This document shows, one piece after another, positions 22,218 to 36,081 of a stretch of 64,000 nucleotides of DNA (positions are counted from its first letter, which is position 1; the number at the start of each line of letters is the position of its first letter). The notes under the pieces were generated by a model that saw nothing but the letters and a program-made list of their open reading frames with translations, was not told where the DNA came from and searched no databases. Source of the DNA: Blastomyces gilchristii SLH14081 (taxonomy: Eukaryota > Ascomycota > Eurotiomycetes > Onygenales > Ajellomycetaceae); the NCBI RefSeq assembly GCF_000003855.2, contig NW_003101682.1:2878386-2942385 (forward strand), written 5' to 3'. The position numbers and the translations under genes were made by a program.

Positions 22218-24839
22218 ATGGGTGGAGAATCCGCCAACATATCAAGTTCTGCGAACCAGCAACAGAGCCTCCCTCACAGACCGGCCATGGAGGCTTCTAA
22301 CCCCTCCGTCTCAAGTGCCCCGCCTCCGCAAAAAGCTGCAAAAGCGAAACCGAAAAAGCCTGAACCTGCTGCAGAAGTGCCTCTACCAGATTTTATTATA
22401 GAGCGAAATAAGCTTTTCGAAGAACTTAAGCAGAAGCATGATGAAGAATTAAAGCATAAGCCCCGCTTCGATATCACTGTTACGATCGACATTGGAGACT
22501 CGAATCCCTCCACCGTCATTGGCAAGGCGTGGGAAACCACGCCAGGCTCGTTCCTACGTGATATACCCAAGGAGATCAGTTCTACTGTGGTGATTGCGAA
22601 ACTGGATGGGAAGGAACTGTGGGACCTGGATAGGCCGTTGGAGAGAGATTGCAGGGTCACTTTTTTGCCCTTTGATTCCGTTGAGGGAAGAGAGGTTTTC
22701 TGGCATTCTAGCGCTCACGTCCTGGGAGAGGCTTGCGAATGTCATTATGGATGTTTGCTTTCCCATGGTCCGCCAACGCCTCAAGGGTTTTTCTACGATA
22801 TGGCCTTGGAGTCAGGGTAGGTCTTTACCCCTCGTCCCTGCCTCGTCCATTTTTGGGGACTTTGACTAAGCTTAAAGCAATATTGTAGTCATGTTGTGAA
22901 GGAAGGCGACTGGCCAGCGCTTGATGCAAAAGCAGCCCGTATTTTCAAGGAAAAGCAACCTTTTGACAGACTGGAAGTCTCGAAAGAGGATCTGAAGAAA
23001 ATGTTCGCATATAGCAAATATAAATTGCACTACATTAATAATCTCGTTGAAGGGGAGAGTAGTACAGTTTATCGATGCGGTACCCTCGTCGACCTTTGCA
23101 GAGGGCCTCATATCCAACATACGGGCAAAATTAAGATTATGAAGATTATGCAGGTATGTATACAGATCCGTAATGCCAGCCGGTTTCATAACTCAGATGT
23201 TAATATCTTCTCAAGAACTCCGCTGCCTATTTCTTGGGTGATCAATCCAATGATGCTCTACAGCGGATACGTGGTGTAGCATTCCCCGATAAGAAGCAAA
23301 TGCAAGAGCATCTGAAATTCCTCGAAGAAGCTGAAAAGCGGAATCACCTGAGAATTGGAAAGGATCAGGATTTGTTTTTCTTCGACGAGGTTTCCCCGGG
23401 GTGCCCATTTTTGCTTCCTAATGGCACAAAAATTTTCAACGCCTTGCAAAAGCTTTTGCGGTCTGAGTATCTTAAGCGCGGTTATCAGGAGGTTCAATCG
23501 CCAAACATGTACGATGTTGGCATCTGGCGTCAATCCGGACATTGGCAACATTACAAGGACGACATGTTTAAGCTTGATATCGAGAAAAGAACGTGGGCAT
23601 TGAAACCCATGAATTGCCCCGGACACGCGATCATGTTCGGACACAAAGAACGAAGCTATCGAGAACTACCCATTCGGATGGCAGATTTCGGCGTGCTGCA
23701 TCGAAATGAAGCATCTGGTGCTCTACACGGGCTCACGAGGGTGCGGAAGTTCCAACAGGACGACACCCATATATTTTGTACTGAGGATCAGGTGAATTCT
23801 ATACATTTATCCCTTTTTTGTCGTGGTTGTTTAACTAATTGCAGGTAATAGATTATGAAAGAGATTGATGGCCTTTTTGACTTCCTCCGTGCCATATATG
23901 GATTATTTGGCTTCAGCTTTAAGTTGAAACTATCCACAAGGCCGGAGAAGTATATGGGGAAGATCGAGACATGGAATTACGCCGAGGATCAATTACGTGC
24001 TGCTTTGACTAAATTTAAGGGCAATGACTGGGAAGTTGAAGAGGGTGATGGCGCCTTCTATGGACCCAAAATTGACATCACAATCCAAGACGCGTTGAAG
24101 AGAGAGTTCCAGTGTGCCACCATCCAGCTGGACTATCAAATGCCAGTGAACTTTAAACTGGAGTACATGACTGGCGAGACGGGAGCCAAAGCGAAGCCTA
24201 CAGAGAAACCGGCCGAAAACCCCGACGAAAAGCCAGCAGGTGATGCTGCTAAACCAGATGCTCCTCCCACCAACAGCGACGAGCCAGGCCCAGGCCGCGC
24301 CCGCCCCGTTGTTATCCATAGAGCGATAATTGGTAGCTTCGAGCGGTTCTTTGGTATTATCATCGAGCATTTCGGCGGCAAGTGGCCGTTCTGGCTGAGC
24401 CCGCGCCAAATCTTGATCGTACCCGTCATGCCCGCTATCAACGACTATGTCGAGGAGCTGCAGCAGATTCTCAAGGGAGACAAATTAAACGTCGACATTG
24501 ATATTAGCGGTAATACGATGCAGAAGAAAATCCGCACAGGCCAGATCGCGCAGTATAACTTCATCTTCGGTAAGCAATGGCTTTTCCTTCTCCCGTTTAA
24601 TGATGCTTCGATAGCCTCTCTCCCCATCGTGACCCGAACCACCGTAGTTATACTAATCGTAATAATTTTTTTCGAATAATCTAGTTGTCGGTGCCCAAGA
24701 AAAGTCAACACGCACTGTTAACATTCGCAACCGCGATGATCCTAGCTCTCAAGCGAAAGGCAGCCTTGTTCCCTTAGAGGAAGCCCGGGTCAAGCTACGT
24801 GCTCTCCGTAAAGAACGCCGCCTTGTGAACGAACTTTAG
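22218..24839 (+). CDS. THS1: Threonyl-tRNA synthetase, cytosolic
   Basis: Five exons (22218-22816, 22889-23153, 23216-23791, 23852-24569, 24685-24839) give 770 residues. Domain order is an N-terminal Lys-rich extension, a TGS domain (~80-150), an editing domain with HSSAH (~163-167) and CRGPHI, the class II catalytic core with KPMNCPGH (~420) and the [15 protein letters not shown] motif 3 region, and an anticodon-binding domain ([11 protein letters not shown] onward). The enzyme charges tRNA-Thr and clears mischarged Ser-tRNA in the editing site. Between EYMTGE and the RPVVIHRAI strand there is an insert of ~40 Ala/Pro/Lys/Glu-rich residues (~589-630) inside the catalytic domain, absent from yeast Ths1 as I know it. 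The fourth exon must begin after GTAATAG at 23852; the earlier AG acceptor runs into a stop. The start at 22218 is the first ATG with the conserved N-terminus. Confidence 0.95.
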
Positions 24840-27800
24840 ATAGACTTAATGAAGTGTCAAAAGACAAAATCAGAAATAAATCTCATTTAGTAAGAGGTCT
24901 CTCTAGGTGCTAATTTCGTTTTTTCTTTTCTTTCTTTCCTGCTTCGTTTCCCATGCCTTATTTACCAGTTCTCGGTTTCGTTCAGTTTCCACTCAATACT
25001 TAGCAATGAAAAGAGCCGGTCATGGTTTCAAATAAATCTGTCAGGAAGAAAATATATGATCATAGAAGGGAGAAGGAAATAATGGTAGACGGGCGGGTAT
25101 ATAGACAGAACGAAAGACAAGACAAGTCATGGAAAGGCTGATTTTAAACTGCCCCGACAGGAAGCATGTTCTCTCCATGATTTCGTGAAGTAGAATTTTC
25201 ACATACGGACATCAAGTGCTAGGTAACATAATTGAAACTTCTCGTACCAACTGGGACTTGTTAACTTGACAGTTAACATCACGGTATGCCTTGACCGTAG
25301 CTCGTACGGATTCTGTGCTTTCTTTTGTATCTAATATATTGCAATTCACTGGCCCACCATTGTCCATCTCATCTTCTCATCTAAAATCTTGAGGTAGAAC
25401 AAGGATGGGTCAGCTCTCGTTCGGCAAACAATAATTAAGTTGTGCTGGATACGATTGCATTCTCTCTGCCAGGGGCGTAATTCCCGAGAAATCTTCTAAG
25501 TCTATAGAATTCACCTAAATCAGGAAGTGCAGTCAGAACTGGTAGTGGCCACATCCTTCTTCTCCCTACTACGACCTTCGATGATGTAGAACGTTAGGAT
25601 GCTCCGCTGTATGTATATATATGAACGTGAGCTCCCCGTGAACTAGAGGGTGCCTCTTTTGGCTTCCCCATACCATCAGCAGGTGATTTTGGTATCGTAA
25701 ACAATTTTATATGGCTGCCAGGATATACTGTGTAGTGAACTACCAAATTCCCTCTGCCCTCTTTGGACGATGCGTTCGAGAACTCACCATTCCACGTCAA
25801 GCATCAGGCAGGTATATTTGTTTTCCTCCAAATTGACTCATTCTCTACCGTCATAAATGTCACGGAGCTGCCCTGAACAAAATTGTGGTTGGATAGAAAG
25901 TGGCTCTAGCGCGGTGTTATGGGGAGCCGGACACGGCTTTTTCAAGTTCAGTTCCGGCCGATGAACCTGCAATCTGTTCTTCCTTGACTGTTTCATTGCA
26001 AAATTGATAACCGGTTCGTTCATCGCTAATCAGGGGAATTGGGCCAAGCCGACCAGAACCCCCCTCGGGTCGATCATTTGTCAAGAATATGTCCCCAGGA
26101 ACCCTGGTAGCGATGATGAGCCTCGCCAAAGACAATATTGCGGATCTGCGATTGCTGATAGCACGGGATATTATTCAACATCCGCCCCGAGCGCCTTTTA
26201 AGTCTGACCGACTTTTGGAGGGGCGGAAATTTTTGGTTCCTTCAATCCTGTCTCCTTGTTTGCCAGCATCAACCTTCCGAGCCTGATAACGATTGGCAAA
26301 GGGAAAGAGGAAGAGGAAGACAAAAGAAAATAATAATGACGACCAATTGAAATGGTCAAGCGATCCTGGCGGTGTCGTCCGTCCGTGACAAAGGCTTCGC
26401 TCGCATCCATGGCCTGATTCGGATCTTGACTCGAATACGCAGTAACTCCAAATGTGAACGAAGAACGCTGCTGCCTAAGGATACTACGAGCAATTTATAT
26501 AAGTTAAAGGGCGGAATATGCAACTGTTCCAAGGTTGTTCCAACTTCTTATTGGGCGGCCAAGCCCAAGGTCCACCATAGTGCTAGATGGGAGTGCCCCT
26601 GGCTGTTCCGGGTTAGCGACCGTATGATCCTTGATGGGGTTAAGAATCTTGGAGGTTTCCATCGCCTGCCCAGGCCGCTAACTACCAGTTCCACCGGCGA
26701 CGGGGTGAGCGAGTGTGCGGAGCGCGCGGAGCCCGACCTGCGGGGACCGCTGCGTCGTGATCGTAAACCTGCCCCACGAAAACCAAGGGATTTTGAGCTA
26801 AGATGCTTGCTTCGTTCAGACAACATGAGCGGTCTTTGCAAGCACGTCAAGGAAAGGGTGCTAATCCTCATCACGGTGAGTCCTGCCCATCTATCATTGA
26901 GAGGATTGTGTTACGGGAACGATCAACTTCTTGCAGGCCCAGCAGGGCTGTTCAGAAACTACAAACGGCTTTCAGGATGAATCTCAGATCCCCAGGATCG
27001 AGGCGGAGTTAGTCGATTTTCGAAACTTTAGAGACACTGCCCGTTCTGAAATGCCCGCCCATGTCAACAATAATGCTGCCATAAGGGCAGCAAAAAGTAA
27101 GCGATGCTACGAGCAAGGTGGAATATTCCATTTCTGAAAACGAATCAATGGATTTAAATTTGAAAGGAGGACCGTCAGAGTCAGACGCCAATGGGACTCT
27201 CGCATACGATTGTGACAACTTTCCAGTCTGGCAGGATCCAAGCCCTAAATTTTCGTGCAGATACCAAAAAGGGATGCCGCAGAGGAGCAGCCACAGATAT
27301 CGAGCGAGCTCCGCCAGCGTCCTACCTCAAAGAGAATAAATTATGGGGCGCAAAATAGCAAACTCCTTGTCATTAATATATTGGGAAGTGCCCTGTTCGA
27401 TTCGTAAGTTATGAGTCACGGATGGAATATCAAAGCCATCTGCACTTTAAAGTTAACTAACCTTGGCTTGTGCTTTGGCCGCCCTTCCCCATTCCATTGA
27501 TGCTTCGTAAAATTACGCGTATAACTAACTCTAGATTGACAGAACCATGAAAGACAACGTCGGTCGGTTGCTTCTTATTGTTCGAGATATCAGCTTTTCT
27601 TTGGCCGCCCACTCAGACTTGCTTGCCCCACCAACGGCCTAGCTTGAAGTGATGAAATCCATCGAGATATGGTTGCCTGCTGGCCATGAGATCCTGGCCC
27701 CCTCCATCGTCGCAGACAAAGGCGGCGACAGAGGAGGCACAATGGTGATACCTGGTTTCATCAGTTTAAATACCTCTCCCACGTCAGCCTCCACTAGCTA

Positions 27801-29406
27801 AACTGGAATTCCTAAACGAACGCAGTGGGTGAAATTCTTCCAATGGTGGCCATTTACCGTACCCGCAGGTGTGGTATGTTACCTTGTATGGAGACGATGT
27901 CGTATTGGGTGATCCGCTAGTGTAGATCTGAGAGACTAACTGCCGAAGGAACTTTTGTTGGCCTTGGCCCCAATTCCAAACAAGTCATTTCTTGAGGGCT
28001 TTAAATTTTTGTAGGGAATCGATAGGATTCCCTGATCCTTCTACTTGAGAATACCTTTGGGAGCTGTGTTAATGATGGATGACGGAGATCTATTGCTGAC
28101 AAGTAATTTTTACAACTCGAGCGGAAGTACTCCGTAAAGTTACTGAAACCCGGGATGTTGCTCCCTGTGATCCGGCCTTGTAATTTCTGAGGGCTTGGGG
28201 CTTAGCTCTGGGGCGAGGCCGAGCTGTGGCTTGACCATCATCGACTGCCATCGCAGTTCTGATTTATGTTATTGCTCGGGTATCCATACTTTTTCGGAGT
28301 GACCGTCGTTGGACCAGTCCATGGATCCATTTCTATCAGGATAGCAACATCGTTCTCCTCACGTCGTTTGTAAGGCGCTTGAAGTATCCGTATCTGGGTT
28401 ACTGCAGAGCAGGGATGATGCTGCTTTAAAGTCCAATAATGCCCTAGAAGAAGCATCAGCCATTGACGGACATTTCATTGTTTCCGTCAGCCATACGCTA
28501 GGAAGCACTATCAGAGGAACCACGATACATGTTTTTGGGGCTGCTTTTCTGGAGCGAGCCTGATAAAATTCACGACCTCGGTTTCAAACCGACCAGCAGC
28601 GGATAATGAGACCAAACAAAGAAGAATTCCGGCAACAAATATGATTGACAGACTTGGAGATACGTGTCGTTTGGTGGAGGTTGGCGGGCGGGCGGGCGGG
28701 CGGGCGCTGGCGGTCGGGTCGGTGATGACAAATCGCCGGTGCTTGGGTGCAGTGCGCGGGTCTAGCCTGTTTGGGCCTGGCGCCATCCCTCGGTAACTTC
28801 ACTGTGCAAAGCGGGAAAAAGCAAAGAAACCGCTCTTGCTCTCTGGGATCCTCTTCTTCTTAGCTCTAGTGGTTGCAGTCCGTCCAGTCCGTTCCCTGTG
28901 GCTTCTTCATGTCTTCTTCTCTGGGCCCATATTAACCCCGGGGAGGCACCTTTCATGCTCTCGCTCGCATCCAGTGCGATTCCATTTTGCCGCCACGGCC
29001 TGCCGTTCATACAAACCTCAAGACCACCAAATTAGGAAACATCTTGGGTCCAACACCGAACCCATCTGCCAGACTGCCACCGTCCATGTGCTGTCAGACG
29101 AGGGAGCGAGAGTTAACTACATTTACTTATATCATTATTAAGCAGCATCCTATTCCCCTCCGCCGCCCTCCTCGTCTTTTGGCTTTCTGCACCGACTGTT
29201 CCTGGCCACAGCATCAAACGAACACTCCACCTTGATCCCTCCGCTTTCGCTATTCACCGCGAACCCAGTTTTGGTCCCGGAGCTAACTATCGCTGCGTGG
29301 GGATACCTTAACTGCCCCCGTCACGCCGGACGTTCGATTTTCCTTCCCGTTCGGACCAGGGCTTGGAGATACCGCCACGCCCTCATCAGCTCCTTGCTCT
29401 AGAAAA
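24840..29406. other. 4.6-kb region with little recognisable content
   Basis: It holds the 3' flank of ThrRS and the upstream region of the Zn2Cys6 gene. GC is ordinary, unlike the CpG-poor relics elsewhere, so this is not an obvious transposon graveyard. One doubtful spliced frame at 26624-27137 is listed separately. A short frame at 26089-26286 (SLAKDNIADLRLLIARDII) is helix-like but has no partner exons that I can support. A GGGC repeat lies at about 28683-28706, and one GTACTCCGTA motif at 28127-28136. Confidence 0.5.
26624..27137 (+). CDS. Doubtful spliced reading frame, unknown product
   Basis: A frame from the ATG at 26624 to 26875 joins in phase 0, across a 61-nt GTGAGT...TTGCAG intron, to 26937-27137, giving about 150 residues. 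The first part is Arg/Pro-rich; the second part includes ETTNGFQDESQIPRIEAELV and ends RCYEQGGIFHF. The donor and acceptor are both good matches to consensus, the only real argument for a gene. Codon use is unconvincing, no domain is recognised, and an overlapping frame through the same first exon is equally open. It may be a decayed gene. Confidence 0.25.
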
Positions 29407-32400
29407 ATGGATAATCTTGGTGGAGGAGATGCAGATAGCATGGGATTTGACATGAACATGGTGGTCAATCAACCTCCACAGATATTCGGGGCATACAATC
29501 CTGATGGTTCGCCCATAACACCATCACTTCCAGGACCAGTATTCTCCGAAGACCACTTGACGAGCAATATGGAGGAGAGCAACGATGCTAAGAGACGGAG
29601 AATTGCAAGAGTATGTCTGGAAACGTAGCACTATTTCTAGCTGTCATTGGGCATTTGCTGATTGATGGTCTTAGGCGTGTGATATGTGCCGAAAAAAGAA
29701 GATTAAATGCGATGGGAAGATGCCAAAATGTTCCCACTGTATAAATTATAAAACGGAGTGCATCTTCACTCAAGTGGAGAAGAAACGCAATCCACCCAAA
29801 GGGTAGAGTTGATCGCACCCAAACAACTTTACAACACTCACTAATACTTATTTATAGGGCCAAATATATCGAAGGGCTGGAAAATCGATTGGGCCGGATG
29901 GAATCCTTACTACGTCTATCCGGATTGTTAACGGAAGCAGACGCTGGTAAAACAGATCTTAGCGCACTGGAAAGACGGCTTGCAGATAAGTCATCTCAGC
30001 CTAGTGGCTTATCATCCAAGCCATCGACAGCATCGTTTGGTTTTAATCAAACAAACCAACCATCGCCCACTACTTCTACACCACATGCAGATTTTCACAC
30101 CAGCCCCAAGACTCCGGCCACTTCACCAGACTCCCAAAAGGAGACAGAGGAGTTAGATTCGCTGTCAGATATGATGTGCTCCTTGGTCACCAACAATTGC
30201 GGGGAGACCCGATATATTGGTAAAATCCCTCAAATTTTCAGTGATCATAATATAAGTCGAAGTCAAGTTAACCGGTTGCAGGATCATCATCTGGCTTCTC
30301 AATATTCTCACCGAAAGGTATCCAATGGGTCAACGAGAAAACGGGGGATTCCTCGTTTCAGGACATGATTTCATCTGCATATGTAGATGACAATAAATGG
30401 ATATATTGGAAGCCGGAGATTTTCAGTGATATATTTGCTCGTCGTGTTTTCAAACCATTGCCTCCCCGGGAGGAAGCTTTATCCCTCTTTAAAGATTACT
30501 TCGAGAACTTTAATTGCGTCTTTCCTCTCTTTCACGAACCCACCTTTATGCATCTGGTCGAACGGCAATATTCCCGCGATCCTTACGAGGGCTCTGGATG
30601 GTGGGCTAGTATGAATGTCGTTTTGGCTATAGCTCACAGACTACGAATTATGAGTAACTTGGTACCCCAGGAGGAGGATAAAAAATCTTGGCTGTATTTG
30701 AAAAATGCGATGGGTGTTTTGACGGAATTGACTATGCGAAACACTGATCTCCTGAGCGTGCAAGCCTTGCTTGGAATGGTAAGTTTGGTTCAATAGTGCC
30801 AATAATCAGACCCAGCACTGCACTAAACTGGAGAATGGGCGCGGTATCTAACAATTACAGTCACTTTTCCTACAAGGAACTCCTAACCCACAACCGACAT
30901 TTTTCCTAGTTGCTGCAGCAATCCGCCTCTCGCATAGTATAGGTCTGCATAAGCGCGGTTCTGGATTTGGCTTGAATCCCATTGAACTCGAACAGCGAAA
31001 GCGAGTTTTTTGGATCGCATACATACTAGACAAGGAGTATGGATTTCCCGCCTGCAGTTTTTTCCTTTCCTCTTGTCTTGTCTCTTCTTTTTTTGTAGAC
31101 GCTCATTATGAGTGTTTGGACAATTGCTAACACTATGTAGTATATGTCTTCGATCCGGGAGGCCTCCGGTGCAGGATGACGACGATATGAATGTCGAGCT
31201 TCCTAGTGAAGACCCCCCAGATAATATTGGAAATGTTCCACTCTCTGATGGCAAGGGAAAACTAAATCTTTTCCGATTGATGTGCATTTTTGCAACAATC
31301 GAGAGTAAAGTATATAAACAGCTCTATTCAACCAAAGCCTCCCGACAATCAGACGGCGAGCTTCTCAATACGATTGGCGAACTTGATCGAGAACTTGAAG
31401 AGTGGAAAGACAGCATACCACTTGATTTCCGACCTGAACATGAGATAAAAGCCACCCACCGCCCGTTAATTCTTCATATAGTGGTGCTACACTTCGCTTA
31501 TTACAACTGTCTGACCACAATTCACCGAATGTCTGTTCACCATGGATACTGGACGAGCCGCCTATCGAATTATGCAATCCAGGGTCTGAACGCGAGGCCG
31601 TTGAACCCACGTGTGTTCTCTTCCGCTGTTCTTTGTGTTTCTGCTGCTCGTGCCTCTATACATTTGATCAAATATATACCCCAAGGCGACTTTGCCTGTG
31701 TTTGGTAAGTAGACTCCGAAATCTACAACCTTATTGTGTGGGGTATGCATGGCTTACTTCCATACGTTTAGGTTAATTCTTTACTTCCCAATTTCTGCAT
31801 TGGTCACGCTGTTTGCCAATATACTTCAAAACCCACAAGATGCCCGTGCGCGATCTGATGTGAAGCTAATGGGACTTGTGGTAAATTTTCTTTCGATGCT
31901 GGTTGCTGACGAATCCAATGGAAGTGTTAGACGTATGCTTGGAGTTTGCTCTGAATTTGAAAGGATTGCAAAGGTTGTGTTGGAGAGGGCTGAAAAGGAA
32001 ACACAGTCAAAGCGCAAGCGAAGGGCTGGAGGCGATGAGAACAACGACGATGACGTGCCTGTTCAAACCCCTAGCACTGGTCAGCAGGCCAGAGCCGCGC
32101 CGGATGTCCAACCGGTTAATGTCACACCTAAAGCATCGTTGCCCCCACAACACTTTCAAGCGAACCCAAGCACTCGGCAAACAAACCAAGTGGACGGGAA
32201 TTTCTACTTCAACCAAACTGTGAGTATGGAGCAAGGAGCATCAACACCAGCATCGACGACCACAGCAACACCGACGGCCGCGTCGACAACGACTGGAACT
32301 CAGTTCGGACATGGATATGACGAGAACTTTTCTTCTGAAATGTTGACACCCAACCAGGTGAATCCAAATGCGTTCAACAGCGGCAGCCCGTCTTTCTCCA

Positions 32401-32549
32401 ACCCTTGTGCAATGCCCATAGATCTCTCGTCCTTTCAGCAACCATTTGTGCCCCAGGAACTCTGGCAGATGCCAATGACATTAGAATGGGACTGGGCGGA
32501 CGTGCCTGCTAACTTTCCATTCGTAAGCGGAGAGGAGCATCAGGCGTAG
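29407..32549 (+). CDS. Zn(II)2Cys6 transcription factor with fungal-specific regulatory domain
   Basis: Seven exons (29407-29610, 29675-29802, 29858-30219, 30282-30778, 30861-31036, 31141-31704, 31772-32549) give 902 residues. The binuclear zinc cluster spans residues 70-97 with spacing C-x2-C-x6-C-x6-C-x2-C-x6-C ([11 protein letters not shown] then CDG). It is followed by a basic linker and a short coiled-coil dimerisation stretch ([20 protein letters not shown]). The middle (~240-680) is the fungal-specific transcription factor domain (PF04082): FPLFHEPTF, then the hallmark [14 protein letters not shown] and [16 protein letters not shown]. The C-terminus is Thr/Pro/Asn-rich with an acidic, aromatic end ([14 protein letters not shown]) that could activate transcription. 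Class is certain; I cannot tie it to a named regulator, and no pathway genes sit beside it. Confidence 0.93.
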
Positions 32550-33270
32550 TTGACATACATTTGTCAACTTAAGACGACGTTTGCTGCGGGCGAAAGGTGT
32601 GTCTGAGGCTGAGTAGGAATGGAAACGAATGCGAGCGACTTTAATATATGGCAAGATGGAACAACGGACTCTTTTCTACTACCCTTTTTTTGAAATAATA
32701 TGATAGCCCCGGACAAGGGAGGCTTTTCTGGCGTTTTGGGGGGCCCCACTCCGCCGTCTACATTTTGATGAAGGGATTTTATTTTCTGAGACGGGTTTAG
32801 AGGCTAGCGGAGTTGGGGCGTATTGGGAATATCTGTAAATGTATAATATATAGCTAAATATCCGCCCGCATCATGACCAATGCACTTCTTTTTCTTTTTC
32901 TTTTTCTTCTTTCTGTAGGCTGCTGGCTGGCGGGGAGTTGCCCTGGCATCTAGATGGTTCCGTGCCGTGGTAACTTACCGGTTGGATGAGTCAGCCACTG
33001 CGAAAATTCGGAAGCGGAATTTCAACCAACCACCGCCTCTTTGCCTCCACCGGATCCCCAAGAAGGCGTGCAAACTGCTCTCCAACGAACGCACGAACTT
33101 CTCACGGGATTTCTCGTGCTCCTTCCCTTCTTCATTTATCTTAATTCCTCTTTGTACATGCTGGCGGAGTGACGCTCCTATGGGTTCTTCACGACTTGGT
33201 CAATATTGAGCGTCTGCCAAATCTCCTGTCGCTTTCCGCCCGCTCCACCCTCCTCCATCCTCCCTCGACA
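32550..33270. other. Spacer between Zn2Cys6 gene and m-AAA protease gene
   Basis: About 720 bp with the 3' flank of the regulator gene and the promoter/leader of the protease gene. A CTTTTT pyrimidine tract lies at about 32885-32910. No additional gene seen. Confidence 0.6.
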
Positions 33271-36081
33271 ATGGCCAGCATTATTCGACGGCCTGGCAAT
33301 CTTGCTCGATATTCGGGGACAGCGGCGGGGCGCTCTATATATACACGATGTTTATTCTCTCCATCGCGGCAATCATACCTTTCCCCCGCGATACTAAACG
33401 CCCGCCAATCCCGTTCGTATCTAACCCAGTTCCGGCGATTTCCAAATCCTGGCAAGGAAAACGGGAACGTTCCTCCATCTGTTAATGATGGTGGCTCGGG
33501 TCAACCTTCGTCCCACGGCGGACCGCCATCCGGGGGACCGAACGGCAAGGAACCCGAAAAGCCAAAGTACCGGGCAACTCGGGAAGAGATCGAAGAGCTT
33601 GATTATGTGCTAGGAATGGTGAAGGACAAGCTTCCTGCGTCGCAGAAAAAAATGGTGGAAGAAATGGCAGAAGTGTTCAAGGAAGAAGGTGTTCCGGACG
33701 ATGTTAAACAACTTATCAAGCAAGTTAGGGAATCCAAGCAATTTACCCTTGTACACGCAACCCAGATATTTCGGATATGGACTCGACATGGACCAGCGGT
33801 GGCTGCTAAGATGGCAGACAGGGATTTTCATAAACAACGCTTACACTCGTTTGAGAAACAGCCTGGACGGGACGATGGCAAATCGAAGGACGAAAGCAGA
33901 GGGTCTCGTCAAGAACAAAAGCAGGATCAGAAACAGCGGAGTCAGAAAGATGGTCCCAAGGGGCCGAGCTTCAACTCTAACACCCCGTTTGATTTCAAAT
34001 TCAAGTTCGACCCTGCTTCCTTTCTAGTGGCTACATTCCTCTCATACTACTTGTATCGGAGCATTATTCCAGGAGAGGTTAATAAGGATATTACATGGCA
34101 GGAGTTCAGAAATACGTTTTTGGATAAGGGCCTCGTGTCCAAATTGACGGTACTCAATGGCAAGAAGGTGCGAGTCGAGCTTCACCGTGAGGCTGTTGCA
34201 AACGTGTATCCCGAATCGCCTGCGACACAACCAAACTTCTTCTATGTCTTCGCAATTGGATCAGTTGAAGGCTTCGAAAGGAAAATCGACCAAGCCCAGC
34301 TGGAACTCGATATACCAACATCTGAACGTATCCCAGTCGATTATCAAGATGAAGTTTCCTGGGGAGCTACCTTCCTCAGTCTTGCCCCAACCCTCGTCCT
34401 AATAGGCACTGGCATCTGGCTCTCGAGACGTGCTACCGGTGGAGGTGGCCAGAGTGGCATATTCGGCATGGGCAAAAGCAGGGCGAAGAGATTTAACCAC
34501 GAGACGGATATCAAAACAAAATTTGCTGATGTGGCCGGCATGGACGAGGCCAAAGTTGAGATTATGGAATTTGTTAGCTTCCTGAAGAAGCCCGAGCAAT
34601 TCCAACGACTTGGTGCCAAGATACCTCGAGGCGCTATCCTTTCAGGTCCACCAGGTACTGGTAAAACATTACTGGCAAAGGCTACTGCTGGCGAGTCAGG
34701 TGTTCCGTTCTACAGCGTGAGCGGTTCTGAATTTGTCGAAATGTTTGTCGGTGTTGGGCCCTCCCGAGTCCGTGATCTATTCGCAACTGCCCGGAAAAAC
34801 ACACCTTGTATTATATTCATTGATGAGATTGATGCTATTGGAAAATCGAGATCGAAAAACGCTTATGGTGGTGGAAACGATGAGCGGGAAAGCACACTGA
34901 ATCAGATTCTCACCGAGATGGATGGCTTCAACACTTCCGAACAAGTCGTCGTTCTTGCTGGAACGAATCGAGTCGATATCCTTGATAAGGCACTGTTGCG
35001 GCCTGGCCGATTTGACAGGCACATCACCATTGATAGACCGACAATGGATGGCCGTAAACAGATTTTCCGGGTTCACTTGAAGAAGATTGTCACTAAAGTC
35101 GATTTGGATTACCTGACTGGTAGACTGGCTGCCTTGACACCTGGTTTCTCTGGAGCAGACATTGCCAATTGTGTCAACGAGGCTGCCCTAGTTGGTAAGT
35201 AAACATTCTATCTGAAACAATATCTTGACTTTTTGGGAAACCCCTTTTAGATAGAGCTAACCTTTTGCACAGCTGCCCGCTACCGTGCTGACGAGGTAAC
35301 TATGACGCATTTCGAGCAAGCGATCGAGCGTGTCATTGGCGGCCTAGAGAAGAAATCGTTGGTTCTTTCTCCGGAAGAAAAGAGAACGGTGGCGTATCAC
35401 GAGGCTGGCCATGCTATCTGTGGCTGGTACTTCAAGTATGCTGATCCGTTACTGAAAGTGTCCATCATTCCTCGTGGGCAAGGTGCCCTTGGCTATGCCC
35501 AGTACCTACCGGCCCAGGGCGATACCTACTTGATGAATTTCAACCAGCTCATGGATCGAATGGCGATGACCCTTGGTGGTCGTGTTAGCGAAGAACTCCA
35601 TTTCGACACCGTGACGAGCGGTGCAAGTGACGACTTCAACAAAGTCACCCGCATGGCTAGCGCGATGGTCACAAAATTCGGGATGTCTCCAAAAATTGGC
35701 TATCTGTATTATGACGAAGAACAGCAACAATTCCAAAAGCCCTTCTCGGAAGACACTGCGCGGGACATAGACATGGAAGTTCGACGGATCGTCAATGAAG
35801 CTTATGAAAAGTGCCGTAAACTCCTAATGGAGAAGAAGGCTGAAATCGGCATCGTTGCTGAGGAGCTTCTCAGCAAAGAGGTTCTTAGCCGTGATGATTT
35901 GATCCGTCTGCTTGGTCCGCGACCATTCCCTGAATCTGGCGAGTTTGCAAAGTACTTCGATGGAGGGCATGGTAAAGGGACGATAGCGCCTCCGCCTCCA
36001 GCGACAGATGCTCTCGCGGAAAAATCAGACACAAGTCAATTAGATGATAAGGAAGGCCCTGCGTCGTCAAGTCCAGCATAA
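33271..36081 (+). CDS. YTA12: Mitochondrial inner-membrane m-AAA protease subunit, YTA12-like
   Basis: Two exons (33271-35194, 35273-36081) give 910 residues. The N-terminus is Arg/Ser-rich without early acidic residues, a mitochondrial presequence. A Lys/Gln-rich region precedes two membrane helices (~250-265 and ~368-385) around an intermembrane-space FtsH extracellular domain. The AAA module has Walker A GPPGTGKT (~459), Walker [10 protein letters not shown] (~515), and [11 protein letters not shown] of the second region of homology. The metalloprotease site HEAGH is at ~684-688. It is an FtsH-family ATP-dependent protease that degrades unassembled membrane proteins and processes targets such as MrpL32. 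The start at 33271 is chosen because it opens with the presequence. The Yta12 rather than Afg3 assignment rests on overall style and length, so treat the paralogue as probable. Confidence 0.93.

Noticed and set aside
23845..23851. Earlier 3' splice site for ThrRS exon 4 (after TTGCAG)
   Set aside because: Using it gives a frame that reaches TGA within eight codons; the AG seven bases later restores the conserved [18 protein letters not shown] reading.
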